Assembly (NCBI GenBank): GCA_020443345.1
Contig: JAGRIH010000052.1
Coordinates: 2,137-40,264 of the forward strand
Source: Halioglobus sp.
Lineage (GTDB): Bacteria; Pseudomonadota; Gammaproteobacteria; Pseudomonadales; Halieaceae
Length of the DNA: 38,128 nt
Reading direction: 5' to 3'
Under the pieces are notes generated by a model that was not told where the DNA came from, did not search any database, and worked only from the letters and a program-made list of their open reading frames with translations. Shown piece by piece: positions 9,253-17,510 of this stretch (positions are counted from its first letter, which is position 1; every line of letters begins with the position of its first letter). Position numbers and translations under genes: made by a program.

Positions 9253-12200
9253 TCAAGAGGCGCGATTATTCACATTCGCCCCGAGCTTGTCAACCAGCGG
9301 TCCGGCACTGCCCTGGTGCACCCGGGCGGGCGCGGCGTCTTTGGCCAGGTACATATACATCGCCGGCAGCACGTAAAGGGTAAACAGCGTGCCGATGGTC
9401 ATGCCCGAGGCGATCACCAGGCCCATCGAAAAACGCGCCGAGGCGCCCGGCCCCGAGGCCAGCAGCAGCGGGACCATAGCCAGTACCAGGGCCGCCGTGG
9501 TCATCAGCACCGGACGCAGGCGCACGGCGGCGGCCTCCTCGATCGCCCTGCGCTTGGGCGTGCCTTCGTCCTGCAGCCGGTTGGCGAACTCCACAATCAG
9601 GATGCCGTGCTTGGAAATCACCCCGATCAGGGTCACCAGCCCCACCTGGGTGTAGATATTCAAGGTGGCGCCAGTGACCTGGAACAGCGCCAGCACATTC
9701 AGGCACAACAGGGCGCCGCAGATGGACATCGGCACCGTAACCAGCATGATGAGCGGGTCGCGGAAGGACTCGAACTGGGCCGCCAGCACCAGGTAGATCA
9801 CCAGCAGCGCCAGGAAGAAGGTGGTCACCAGGGTGGCGCCCTCGGTCTTGAACTGGCGGCTCTGGCCGGCGTAGTCGAGGCTGTATTCGCTGGTCAGTAC
9901 GTCACTGGCAATGCCCTCCAGAGTGCCCAGGGCGTCGCCCAGCGATACACCGGGCCGGGGGATGCCGCTGAGTGTCACCGCGTTGAGCTGCTGAAAGCCG
10001 TTCAGGCTGCGCGGCACTACCTCGCTGGTCAGCGTCGCCAGGGTGGACAGCGGGATGAGTTGGCCGCTGCGCGTGCGGGTGTAATAGTTGCGCAGCGCAT
10101 CGGGATTCAGGCGCTGCTGCCGCGCCACCTGGGGAATCACCCGGTAGGAGCGGCTGTCCATGGCGAACCAGTTGACGTAAGCGCCCGACAGCAGCGTGCT
10201 CAAATCGGCGCTGAGGGTCTGCATGTCCACCCCCAGCGCGGCCGCCTTGTCGCGGTCTATCTGGATGCGCTGCTGCGGCTGGTCGATCTGCAGGTCCTGG
10301 TTCAGGAAAATAAACTTGCCGCTGTCCTGGGCCCGGCGGGTCACTTCGAGGCCGGCGTCGTACAGGCGCTGGTAGCTGACGGGCCCATTGATGACGAACT
10401 CCACCGGGAAGCCGCCGCCCCCGGTGGGCAGGGGCGGGGGATTGAGGGCGGCGACCTTCAGTCCGGCGATCTGGTTGGCCCGCGGCTGGATCGCTTCATT
10501 CAGCACTTCAGTGGTGCTGCGCTTGCGCGCCGCCCAGGGCTGGAAGATAAAGCCGCCAAAGGCGCCGTTGCTGGCGTTGGGGCCGGCGGGGCTCTGGCCG
10601 TTGTACAGGAAGTTGAGTGCGATCTCGGGTGTGTCGCGCGTGATCTGGCCAATCTCCGCGGTAAAGCGCTCCATGTATTCCAGGGTGGTGTAGGGGTCGC
10701 TCTCGGCCAGGTAGAAAATCAGGCCGAGATCTTCTTCGGGGGCCAGTTCGGCCGGCGAGTTGACGAACAGGAAGTAACAGGACACCAGTACCAGGGCGCC
10801 GAACACCAGCACGCCGGCGCGGTCGTCCAGCGTCCGTTCCAGGTCGCGCTGGTACAGGCGGCGCAGGGTCTCGAAACGCCGGTTCAGCCAGTGTTCGAGG
10901 CGGTTGGGCTTGTCGCCGGTATCGTTGCGCAGCAACCTGGAACACATCATCGGCGACAGGGTCAGGGCTACCAGTCCCGACAGCAGTACCGCGCCGGCGA
11001 GGGTAAAGGCAAACTCGGTAAACAGGGTGCCGGTCAGGCCGCCGATAAAACCTATCGGCAGGTACACGGCGATCAGTGTGGTGGTCATGGCGACAATGGG
11101 CCAGGCCAACTCGCGGGCACCCTTGAGTGCGGCGTCCAGGGGCGTCATGCCCTGCTCGATGTGCCGGTGGATATTCTCCACCACGATAATGGCGTCATCC
11201 ACCACGATGCCAATGGCCAGCACGATCGCCAGCAGCGTCAGCAGGTTGATACTGAAGCCCATCAGCAGCATCAGGAACAGGCCGCCGGTCAGCGACAGCG
11301 GCACCGCCACTGCGGGTATCAGCACCGAACGGAAAGAGCCCAGGAACAGGAAGATGACCACCACCACAATCACGATGGCCTCGCCGATCGTGGTCTGTAC
11401 ATCGCGGATGGCGTTGTCGATGTACACGCTGGCATCGTAGGCGATGACACTTTCCAGCCCCTGCGGCAGGCGGTCGCGGATACTCGACTCCCAGACAGCC
11501 CGCACCCGGGCGGTCACCTCCAGCGCGCTGGCCTCGGTGGCCACCGTGATCGGGACGAATACCGCCTCGCGGTCGATGACCATGGAGGACGAAGTATAGC
11601 TCTGGGCGCCCAGCTCGATCCGGGCGACATCGCCCAGGCGCACGATGGTGCCGTTTTCCTCGCGCAGGGTGAGTTGGCGAAATTGCTCGACGGACTCCAG
11701 GTCCGTGTTGGCGGTGAAATTCACCTGTATCATGGCGCCTTTGCTGGCGCCCACCGCCGACAGCACATTGTTGGCCTGCAGGGCGGCGCGGACCTCGCCG
11801 GCGGTCACGTTCAGCGCGGTCATGCGCTGCTGGTCCAGCCAGATGCGCATGGCGAACACACTGGGGGTGTCAGCCCTGGCGCTCTGCACGCCGGGCAGCG
11901 TTGCCAGCTTGGGTTCGACCTCGCGAATCACGTAGTCGGCAATGCGGTTGATGGACAGGGTATCGCTGTAGAAAGCAATATACATGGTGCCCACCTGCTC
12001 GCCGACGGCCAGGGTCAACACCGGATCCTCGGCCTCCCGCGGCAGTTCGTTGCGCAGTTTGTTGACCTTGGTCACGACCTGGGTGAGCACTTCGTCGGGG
12101 TCCGCCCCGGTGCGCACGAAGGCGGAGACGGTGCTCATGCCGCGGCTGCTGCTGGAGGTGATGTAGTCGATGCCCTCCGCCGTCGCCACCTCCCGCTCCA

Positions 12201-12399
12201 GCGGCGTGGTGATAAAGCCCTTGACCAACTCGGCGTCGGCACCGGTGTAAGTGGTGGAGACGGTGATCACGGCGTTTTCGATCAGGGGATATTCGCGCAC
12301 GTTCAAGTCGTTGGCGGCGCGCAGTCCCAGCACCAGCAGGAACAGGCTCACGACCATCGCCAGCACCGGCTTGTGGATAAAAATATCGGTGAATTTCAT
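9253..12399 (-). CDS. RND efflux permease (AcrB/MexF-like, HAE1 type)
   Basis: 1048 residues starting MKFTDIFIHKPVLAMVVSLFLL. TM4 has [17 protein letters not shown] with the paired aspartates. The TM10 site has GVISKHGILIVEF, retaining the proton-relay lysine (about K930) that the other pump in this window lacks. The two periplasmic halves and twelve expected membrane helices fit hydrophobic/amphiphilic exporters driven by the proton gradient. It begins 2 bp after the adaptor stop, forming an operon. The final codons contain the probable promoter of rpsT. Substrate is not evident. Confidence 0.93.
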   Translation of the reverse strand: MKFTDIFIHKPVLAMVVSLFLLVLGLRAANDLNVREYPLIENAVITVSTTYTGADAELVKGFITTPLEREVATAEGIDYITSSSSRGMSTVSAFVRTGADPDEVLTQVVTKVNKLRNELPREAEDPVLTLAVGEQVGTMYIAFYSDTLSINRIADYVIREVEPKLATLPGVQSARADTPSVFAMRIWLDQQRMTALNVTAGEVRAALQANNVLSAVGASKGAMIQVNFTANTDLESVEQFRQLTLREENGTIVRLGDVARIELGAQSYTSSSMVIDREAVFVPITVATEASALEVTARVRAVWESSIRDRLPQGLESVIAYDASVYIDNAIRDVQTTIGEAIVIVVVVIFLFLGSFRSVLIPAVAVPLSLTGGLFLMLLMGFSINLLTLLAIVLAIGIVVDDAIIVVENIHRHIEQGMTPLDAALKGARELAWPIVAMTTTLIAVYLPIGFIGGLTGTLFTEFAFTLAGAVLLSGLVALTLSPMMCSRLLRNDTGDKPNRLEHWLNRRFETLRRLYQRDLERTLDDRAGVLVFGALVLVSCYFLFVNSPAELAPEEDLGLIFYLAESDPYTTLEYMERFTAEIGQITRDTPEIALNFLYNGQSPAGPNASNGAFGGFIFQPWAARKRSTTEVLNEAIQPRANQIAGLKVAALNPPPLPTGGGGFPVEFVINGPVSYQRLYDAGLEVTRRAQDSGKFIFLNQDLQIDQPQQRIQIDRDKAAALGVDMQTLSADLSTLLSGAYVNWFAMDSRSYRVIPQVARQQRLNPDALRNYYTRTRSGQLIPLSTLATLTSEVVPRSLNGFQQLNAVTLSGIPRPGVSLGDALGTLEGIASDVLTSEYSLDYAGQSRQFKTEGATLVTTFFLALLVIYLVLAAQFESFRDPLIMLVTVPMSICGALLCLNVLALFQVTGATLNIYTQVGLVTLIGVISKHGILIVEFANRLQDEGTPKRRAIEEAAAVRLRPVLMTTAALVLAMVPLLLASGPGASARFSMGLVIASGMTIGTLFTLYVLPAMYMYLAKDAAPARVHQGSAGPLVDKLGANVNNRAS
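9265..9293 (-). promoter_or_regulatory. Sigma-70 promoter of rpsT inside the RND gene end
   Basis: On the minus strand a perfect TTGACA (9288-9293) is followed after exactly 17 bp by AATAAT (9265-9270), five of six matches to the -10 consensus. Transcription would start near 9258, giving a leader of about 32 nt before the rpsT ATG. The boxes fall in the last 15 codons of the RND permease. Confidence 0.8.
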
Positions 12400-12401
12400 G
12401 C

Positions 12402-13529
12402 TCAGCCGTCGTCTGGCTGTGGGGTGAGCGCCGCGTCGGGGCGTACGCTGTTGTCGATCACCACCGGGGCGCCCGAGTCCAGTTTCAGCACACCGCTGGT
12501 AGCCACGGTTTCACCGGCCTCGAGGCCCTGCACCACGGCGACCATATCCCCGCGGGTGGCTCCCAGCGTAACGAAGCGCTGCACGACGCGGCGCCGCCCG
12601 TCTTCGCTCACCACCACATAGACCGAATTGCCGTACGGGCGATAGGCGATGGCGGTCTGCGGCACCAGCAACTGCTCGCGCTCCTGGCCCAGGGGAATGG
12701 ACAGCCGGGCGAACATGCCGGGACGCAGTACCTGTCCGGGGTTTTTGAAGGTGGCCTGCAGGGCGAAGTTGCGTGTTTGGGAATTCACCGAGGGCGCGAT
12801 GGCGGTCAGCTCACCGTGAAACACCTGCTCGCCAAAGGCCTCCAGTTGCGCCTCGACCGGCAGGCCGGTCGTCACCTGGGGGCTGAACTGTTCCGGCAGG
12901 GTGAAGTTGAGGTACAGCTCATCCAGTGACTGCAGGTCGATAAAGGCGGCGCCGGCTACCACGTAGTCACCCACGTTGAACTGGCGAATGCCGAGGCGGC
13001 CCGAGAACGGTGCGCGCAGCTGTTTTTGCTCGATGCGGGCCTGCTGGGCCTCCACGTTGGCGCGGCTCTGGTCCAGCTCGGATTCGCGTCGGTCGAGCTC
13101 GGATTTCGAAATATTGCGCTGTGCCAGCAGGTTCGAGGCGCGGCGCATTTCAATCGCCGCCAACTCCTGCGCCGCCTGCAATGCCTTGAGCTCCGCTCGA
13201 TCCGGAGCTGAATCCAGCTCTACGATGATAGCGCCCGCCTCCACCTCCGATCCGTTGGCAAAATTGATGCGCGTCACGATGCCCGAGACTTCCGCGCTGA
13301 GCTGCGCACCGTGAATAGCCACAAACGTGCCGACGGTATCGATGCGCGGCTGCCAGCTCTCGATTTGCGCCCGATCCGCGGTAATGGTCACGGTTGGCCG
13401 CGGCATGGTGTCCAGCATCGCGTTGGTCATTTTCCCGGTATACCACTGCATGGCGAAGACGCCGCCGAACACCAGTATTGCCAGGAGCAGTATGAGCCAC
13501 ATACGGGTGGCGAAGATGCGTCGTTTCAT
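12402..13529 (-). CDS. RND efflux periplasmic adaptor (membrane fusion protein)
   Basis: About 375 residues: an N-terminal membrane anchor (MWLILLLAILVFGGVFAM), lipoyl half one (LSAEVSGIVTRINFANGSEVEAG), an alpha-hairpin with coiled-coil character (about residues 110-160), lipoyl half two (LRAPFSGRLGIRQFNVGDYV), then beta-barrel and membrane-proximal domains (GMFARLSIPLG, LLVPQTAIAYRPYGNSVYVV). It docks the RND permease encoded 2 bp downstream to an outer-membrane channel that is not in the window. I use the ATG at 13527-13529, which has GGAACG before it; a TTG three codons upstream also keeps the frame open. Confidence 0.9.
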   Translation of the reverse strand: MKRRIFATRMWLILLLAILVFGGVFAMQWYTGKMTNAMLDTMPRPTVTITADRAQIESWQPRIDTVGTFVAIHGAQLSAEVSGIVTRINFANGSEVEAGAIIVELDSAPDRAELKALQAAQELAAIEMRRASNLLAQRNISKSELDRRESELDQSRANVEAQQARIEQKQLRAPFSGRLGIRQFNVGDYVVAGAAFIDLQSLDELYLNFTLPEQFSPQVTTGLPVEAQLEAFGEQVFHGELTAIAPSVNSQTRNFALQATFKNPGQVLRPGMFARLSIPLGQEREQLLVPQTAIAYRPYGNSVYVVVSEDGRRRVVQRFVTLGATRGDMVAVVQGLEAGETVATSGVLKLDSGAPVVIDNSVRPDAALTPQPDDG

Positions 13530-13707
13530 ACGTTCCAACTTACAGGGCGATGCACGGCCGCCATCACAGTGGCGCTTGCGATGCCGGCTATCGGTGGTGA
13601 TTACGCGTCGGTGGCGGTGTGGTCCATTACACAGTGGGTTGTGAGCCGGGTCGAACCGGCCGGTGGCGCGTTTGCTGTCTCGCGCCCCGGCCCGAGCCGG
13701 GTCCGGG

Positions 13708-13932
13708 CTAGTAGGCCAGCCAGATCACCAGCCAGCCCAGCACCGCCAGTGCGATGGCGCCGCCGGCCTTGTCCAGGCGCGCCAGGGCGTAGAGGTAGGA
13801 CAGCGGCGGCAGAAAAATGGTGCACAGGCCCCAGGTGTAGTCTTCCTTCCACGCCGTGATCAGCAGCACAATCCAGCTCAGCAGCAGTGCCGCCAGGCCA
13901 AATGTCAGCAGGGTCGCCGATGTCGCTTCCAT
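13708..13932 (-). CDS. Small membrane protein of unknown function
   Basis: A 74-residue, very hydrophobic protein with two or three membrane segments (LLTFGLAALLLSWIVLLITA; then TWGLCTIFLPPLSYLYAL; then AIALAVLGWLVIWLAY). A strong ribosome binding site (GGAGGAACC) directly before the ATG supports it being real despite its size. It stands alone between the efflux operon and the divergent acyltransferase gene. No function can be assigned. Confidence 0.7.
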   Translation of the reverse strand: MEATSATLLTFGLAALLLSWIVLLITAWKEDYTWGLCTIFLPPLSYLYALARLDKAGGAIALAVLGWLVIWLAY

Positions 13933-14146
13933 GGTTCCTCCGGTGGGTCAGCGCGCAGTTGCCCCGGCAGGTTAGCAGAAAGCGCGTAGCAAGTCAGCGC
14001 GGATCGCGCGGTTTGGCGGGTTGTCAAAGCGCGCGCTCGCCGGGTGCGCCAGGGGCGACGGCAGCGTCACCCTTCGGGCCGGACCAGATGACGCCGCCGG
14101 CGATTTTGGGTATCGTGAGGCGTTTTTTCCAGCAGGGCATACGCGT

Positions 14147-15313
14147 TTGAGTGGCGACCCCTTTGCAGATATACGCCCCTACCGGGACCGGGAGGTAGCG
14201 GCCGTGCTGGCCCGGGTGCTCGACGACCGCGAGATGCTCCTGGCCATGGCGCGCCTGCGGCTGGGCCGGCTGGCGGACCTGGCGCCGGCTCTGTTGCTGC
14301 CGCTGGTGCGTTTCGTGCTGGCGCGGCAGGTCCGCGGGATTACCGATGTGCGCGGCCTGCAGGACGTCATCAAGCGCTACATGGACCGCATGATCGAGCG
14401 CACCACTGCCGGTTTCAGCGTGTCCGGGCTGGAGCAGCTCGACCCGCAGCGGCCCTACCTGTACATGAGCAACCACCGCGACATCGCCATGGACCCGGCA
14501 TTTACCAACTACGCCCTGTACCAGGGCGGTCACGAGACCGTGCGCATAGCCATCGGCGACAACCTGCTGACACGACCCTGGGTATCGGATGTCATGCGCC
14601 TGAACAAGAGTTTCATCGTCAAGCGCTCGGCCAGCGGTCCGCGGGAACTGCTGGCGGCCTCGCGCAATCTGTCCGCCTACATACGGCACTCGCTGTTGCA
14701 GGAGCGCGCGCCGATCTGGATCGCCCAGCGCGAGGGGCGCGCCAAGGACGGCCGCGACCGCACCGAGCCGGTGGTGATCAAGATGCTGTCCATGAGTCGC
14801 GACAAACAGACCGAGGACTTTGCCGCGCATATACGCAGCCTGGCCATCGTCCCCGTCGCCATCTCCTATGAGCTCGATCCCTGCGACGCCCTGAAGGCCA
14901 AGGAGCTGTATATGCTGGCGAGCCAGGGGCGCTACGAAAAGGGGGAGCAGGAGGATATCGCCTCGATCGGACAGGGTATCACCGGCCACAAGGGGCGCGT
15001 GCACGTGTCGTTTGGCACGCCGCTGTCCGGCGAATTCGATACGCCGGAGGCGGTTGCGGCGGAGGTGGACCGGCAGATCGTGGCCGGCTACTGTCTGCAC
15101 CCCAACAACCTGTGGGCCTATCGCGCGCTGCACGGCGAGGCCGCCCCGGTACCCCCGGATCTGTACCTGGAGCAGGGCTCGTGCAGCCAGGCGGAATTCG
15201 AGGCGCGCATTGCCGCACTGCCCGAAGCCCACCGGCCCTACGCGCTGGCGATTTACGCCAATGCGGTGGCGAGCAAGATCGCACGGGCCGCCACCCCAGC
15301 CTCTCCTTGCTGA
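14147..15313 (+). CDS. PlsC-like glycerolipid acyltransferase
   Basis: About 388 residues of a lysophospholipid/1-acylglycerol-3-phosphate acyltransferase-like protein. The acceptor motif is SNHRDIAMDPA (histidine near residue 110), where His and Asp are five residues apart instead of the usual four. A second block, IWIAQREGRAKDG, stands for the glycerol-phosphate-binding EGxR motif. Such enzymes use acyl-CoA or acyl-ACP at the inner membrane. The start is uncertain: the open frame runs back to a TTG at 14021, and the TTG at 14147 (LSGDPFADIRPY) fits where homologous sequence should begin, but the ribosome binding site is weak. The stop overlaps the start of dinG, suggesting translational coupling. 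Confidence 0.75.
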   Translation: MSGDPFADIRPYRDREVAAVLARVLDDREMLLAMARLRLGRLADLAPALLLPLVRFVLARQVRGITDVRGLQDVIKRYMDRMIERTTAGFSVSGLEQLDPQRPYLYMSNHRDIAMDPAFTNYALYQGGHETVRIAIGDNLLTRPWVSDVMRLNKSFIVKRSASGPRELLAASRNLSAYIRHSLLQERAPIWIAQREGRAKDGRDRTEPVVIKMLSMSRDKQTEDFAAHIRSLAIVPVAISYELDPCDALKAKELYMLASQGRYEKGEQEDIASIGQGITGHKGRVHVSFGTPLSGEFDTPEAVAAEVDRQIVAGYCLHPNNLWAYRALHGEAAPVPPDLYLEQGSCSQAEFEARIAALPEAHRPYALAIYANAVASKIARAATPASPC

Positions 15314-17454
15314 GCGAGGACCTCAAAGAGCGCATTCGCGCCGCCTACGCTGCGATCATGCAGCACAAGGCACTCACGCCGCGCTGGGGGCAGCGCCAGA
15401 TGATTGCCGAGATTGCCAATACGCTGGCGCGCATACCGCCGCCGGGCGATGACGGCGGCGCCGACCCGCCGGCGATCTGTGTTATCGAGGCCGGCACCGG
15501 CACCGGCAAGACCATCGCCTACACGGTGGCGGCAATTCCGCTGGCCCAGGCGCTGGACAAGCGGCTGGTAGTGGCCACGGCGACCATCGCCCTGCAGGAG
15601 CAGTTTATCAACAAGGATCTGCCGGATATCCGGCGGCACAGCGGCCTGGACTTCAGTTTTGCACTGGCCAAAGGGCGCCGGCGCTATATCTGCCTGTCGA
15701 AGCTGGATCGCCTGATGGCCGCGGGGCAGGGCGGCTCGCAGGGGGAGGGCCAGTCCCTGTCCCTGTATTCCGATGAACTGGGCGCGCCGCCGGCGAGCGA
15801 CGCGTGGCCGGTGTACAGCGCCATGCTGGAGGCGATGGTCAGCGGCCAGTGGGATGGGGACCGCGACAACTGGCCCGAGGCGCTTGCCGAGAATGTCTGG
15901 TACGCGGTGACGACCGACCACAGCCAGTGTGCGGGCCGGCGCTGTCCCAATATCGGCCAGTGCAGCTTTTACCGGGCGCGCGATGCCCTGCAATCCGCCG
16001 ACATCATCGTCACCAATCACGACCTGGTGCTGTCCGATCTGGCCCTGGGTGGCGGGGCGATCCTGTCGGCACCTGGCGACAGTATCTACGTGTTTGATGA
16101 GGGCCATCACCTGCCCGACAAGGCGCTGTCCCACTTCGCCAGCTTCTGTCGCCTGCACTCCACCAGTAGCTGGCTGGCCGACAGCGTGAAATTGCTGGCC
16201 CAGGCCGCGCCTGTGCTGGCCGCCCTCGACGGCGTGCAGCGACCGCTGCAGGCGCTGCCGGCACAGCTGGAGGAGGCGACGGCGAGTCTGCAGGTGGCAG
16301 AACAGGTGGTGGCCGCGCTGTTTGACGCGGCGCCGGTGGACGGGCGTCGCGACGACCAGTTGCTGCGTTTTGAGCACGGCCTGGTACCCCCGTCGCTGCA
16401 GGCGGTCGCCGTCACACTGGCGGGCCAGTGGCAAAAACTGGCCGGGGATCTGGCGCGCCTGGAAAGTCGGCTGGAAGAGGCGCTGGAGGACGATTTTTGC
16501 GCCGTCGACAAGACCGCCGTCGAGACCTGGCACATGCAGCTTGGCGGCATGGCGGGGCGCGCCGAGAGCACCCTGGCGCTGTGGCGCGCATACGCCGTGA
16601 CGGGTGCGGACGACGTGCCGCCCCGGGCGCGCTGGATCACCCTGTTCAACAGCGCCAGCGCCGGCCAGTCCGGCTTCGAGCTGCGCTGTTCCCCGGTGCT
16701 GGCCGCCGACATTCTGCGCGACTGCCTGTGGTCGCAGGCGGCCGGGGTGATCATCACCTCCGCCACCATCACCGCACTCAATTCCTTCGAGCGCTTCATC
16801 CTGCACTCCGGGGTGCCGCGCGAGGCCAGTTTCAAGGTGGTGGCCAGCCCGTTCAACTATGCCAACGCCAGTTTTACCGTGCCGGCGATGGATTGCGACC
16901 CCGGCGATGCGCAGGCCCACACGGACGCCCTCATCCGGCAGCTGCCGGAACTGCTCGATCCGGCCGAGGGCACTCTGGTGCTGTTTTCATCGCGGCGCCA
17001 GATGCTGGAAGTCTATCAGGGGCTGAGCGGCGAACTGGGCGAGCGGATTCTGCTGCAGGGGGATTACAGCAAGCAGGAAATCCTGCGGCGGCACCGCGCC
17101 GCCATCGACAGCGGCTCGGGCAGCATTATTTTCGGCCTGGCCAGTTTTGCCGAGGGCGTGGATCTGCCGGGGGACTACTGCCGCCACGTAGTCATCGCCA
17201 AGATACCGTTCGCGGTACCGGACAGCCCCCTGGAGGCGGCGCTGGCCGAGTGGGTGCAGGCCCAGGGCCGCAATGCGTTCATGGAAATCAGTGTGCCCGA
17301 TGCCGCCCTGCGCCTGGTGCAGGCCAGCGGCCGGCTGCTGCGCACCGAGCACGACAGCGGACGGGTCACGCTGCTGGACCGGCGCATCACGACGCGGCGC
17401 TACGGCCGCGCTATACTGGACTCGCTGCCGCCGTTTCAGCGCCATTTGTCATAG
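15307..17454 (+). CDS. dinG: ATP-dependent DNA helicase DinG
   Basis: About 715 residues, matching E. coli DinG (716). An XPD-like 5'-3' superfamily 2 helicase that unwinds R-loops, D-loops and forked DNA during repair. Walker A is EAGTGTGKT (61-69). The [4Fe-4S] ligands are present: one cysteine in RRRYICLSK and three in QCAGRRCPNIGQC. The DEAH-type box reads VFDEGHHLPD. Helicase motifs continue to QASGRLLRTEHDSGRV near the C-terminus. The best start is the TTG at 15307, giving MLSEDLKERI and overlapping the acyltransferase end by 7 bp. No LexA box is obvious because the promoter must be further upstream. Confidence 0.92.
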   Translation: MLSEDLKERIRAAYAAIMQHKALTPRWGQRQMIAEIANTLARIPPPGDDGGADPPAICVIEAGTGTGKTIAYTVAAIPLAQALDKRLVVATATIALQEQFINKDLPDIRRHSGLDFSFALAKGRRRYICLSKLDRLMAAGQGGSQGEGQSLSLYSDELGAPPASDAWPVYSAMLEAMVSGQWDGDRDNWPEALAENVWYAVTTDHSQCAGRRCPNIGQCSFYRARDALQSADIIVTNHDLVLSDLALGGGAILSAPGDSIYVFDEGHHLPDKALSHFASFCRLHSTSSWLADSVKLLAQAAPVLAALDGVQRPLQALPAQLEEATASLQVAEQVVAALFDAAPVDGRRDDQLLRFEHGLVPPSLQAVAVTLAGQWQKLAGDLARLESRLEEALEDDFCAVDKTAVETWHMQLGGMAGRAESTLALWRAYAVTGADDVPPRARWITLFNSASAGQSGFELRCSPVLAADILRDCLWSQAAGVIITSATITALNSFERFILHSGVPREASFKVVASPFNYANASFTVPAMDCDPGDAQAHTDALIRQLPELLDPAEGTLVLFSSRRQMLEVYQGLSGELGERILLQGDYSKQEILRRHRAAIDSGSGSIIFGLASFAEGVDLPGDYCRHVVIAKIPFAVPDSPLEAALAEWVQAQGRNAFMEISVPDAALRLVQASGRLLRTEHDSGRVTLLDRRITTRRYGRAILDSLPPFQRHLS

Positions 17455-17510
17455 TCGCCGATAAAGCGGACAGCTTCTGCTTGCGGTCTATCGCAAGGGG
17501 GGAACGAATC

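Noticed and set aside
9211-12621. A 1136-residue plus-strand open frame
   Set aside because: It is antisense to the RND permease and adaptor, rich in His/Gln/Gly/Arg as expected of a shadow frame in GC-rich DNA, and has no recognisable domain.
13645-13660. A T-arm-like sequence (GCCGG-TTCGAC-CCGGC on the minus strand) suggesting a tRNA
   Set aside because: The loop has six instead of seven bases, and no acceptor, anticodon or D arm can be built around it.
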